Assembly: GCA_022820125.1 (NCBI GenBank)
Contig: JAJEGA010000074.1
Span: 1-60,259, forward strand
Reading direction: 5' to 3'
DNA length: 60,259 nt
DNA from: Anaerolineae bacterium
GTDB lineage: Bacteria; Chloroflexota; Anaerolineae; Aggregatilineales; Phototrophicaceae
Under the pieces are notes generated by a model. That model worked only from the letters and a program-made list of their open reading frames with translations. It was not told the origin of the DNA and searched no databases. Position 1 is the stretch's first letter, and every line of letters starts with the position of its first letter. Below, piece after piece: positions 60,167 to 60,259 of this stretch. The translations under genes were made by a program, and so were the position numbers.

Positions 60167-60259
60167 ATGGAAGCGACGCACTTGGTGATTAGCATTGAAG
60201 GTGCTTTAGCGATTGCCGCGGCGATTGTCGGCGGCGCGTTTGGCATTTATCGAGCGTCC
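60167..60259 (+). CDS. Start of an unknown membrane protein (cut by window end)
   Basis: 31 codons are open to the window end. The sequence after the ATG becomes a hydrophobic helix (ALAIAAAIVGGAFGIY), so the product is probably membrane-anchored. Too short to identify. GGCAACGGG before the ATG is only a weak ribosome site. Confidence 0.45.
   Translation, partial: MEATHLVISIEGALAIAAAIVGGAFGIYRAS

Overview
The window is GC-rich, almost fully coding bacterial chromosome. Its protein style suggests Chloroflexota, perhaps an Anaerolineae- or Caldilinea-like lineage: a B12-dependent ribonucleotide reductase, type III pantothenate kinase, a division and cell-wall cluster in the order rsmH-ftsL-ftsI-mraY-murD-ftsW-murG-murC-murB-ftsQ-ftsA-ftsZ, and many Uma2, YdcF, GNAT and orphan solute-binding genes. 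The phylum is inferred from remembered protein families; there is no rRNA gene here to confirm it.

Layout. 1-12,100: accessory and housekeeping genes (family 4-like uracil-DNA glycosylase lacking its Fe-S cysteines, Uma2 nuclease, YdcF, EEP hydrolase, M20 amidohydrolase, GNATs, coaX, ADP-ribosylglycohydrolase, solute-binding protein, LOG protein, a secreted protein) with tRNA-Asn and tRNA-Ser. 12,190-16,810: tadA, a small acidic protein ending in a sliding-clamp-like motif, malQ, hisS and a DinB-like protein. 17,030-21,610: a membrane Fe-S oxidoreductase, a GNAT and a GT39-type glycosyltransferase. 21,650-31,520: lpdA, trmH, the infC-rpmI-rplT operon, an arginase-family hydrolase, YdcF, a methyltransferase-nuclease fusion and nrdJ.

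32,090-46,320 is the dcw operon on the minus strand. It runs from rsmH to ftsZ and ends at a clear intrinsic terminator. It has no mraZ, murE, murF or ddl, and its ftsI-type protein has lost the SxxK lysine and has KPG in place of KTG, so it is probably not a working transpeptidase. uvrC is divergent from this operon. A three-ORF cassette with a split DUF2335 protein follows, then a serine operon (serA, HAD, serB-like).

53,060-58,250 is a fatty-acid beta-oxidation block: TetR regulator, SDR, fused hydroxyacyl-CoA dehydrogenase/enoyl-CoA hydratase, and thiolase. The Fe-S protein at 17,031 could carry the electrons of the same pathway. From 58,289 to 60,107 lies a visibly AT-richer, probably acquired and decaying cassette: a frameshifted EcoRI-family adenine methyltransferase, an unknown protein, and the first codons of a DUF262 gene.

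Intergenic regions carry hairpin elements bounded by TGTAGGGGCG/CGCCCCTACA, whose stems vary in sequence while staying paired. One 148-bp unit occurs twice in opposite orientation, about 31.7 kb apart, and the second copy looks like part of a small MITE with longer terminal inverted repeats.
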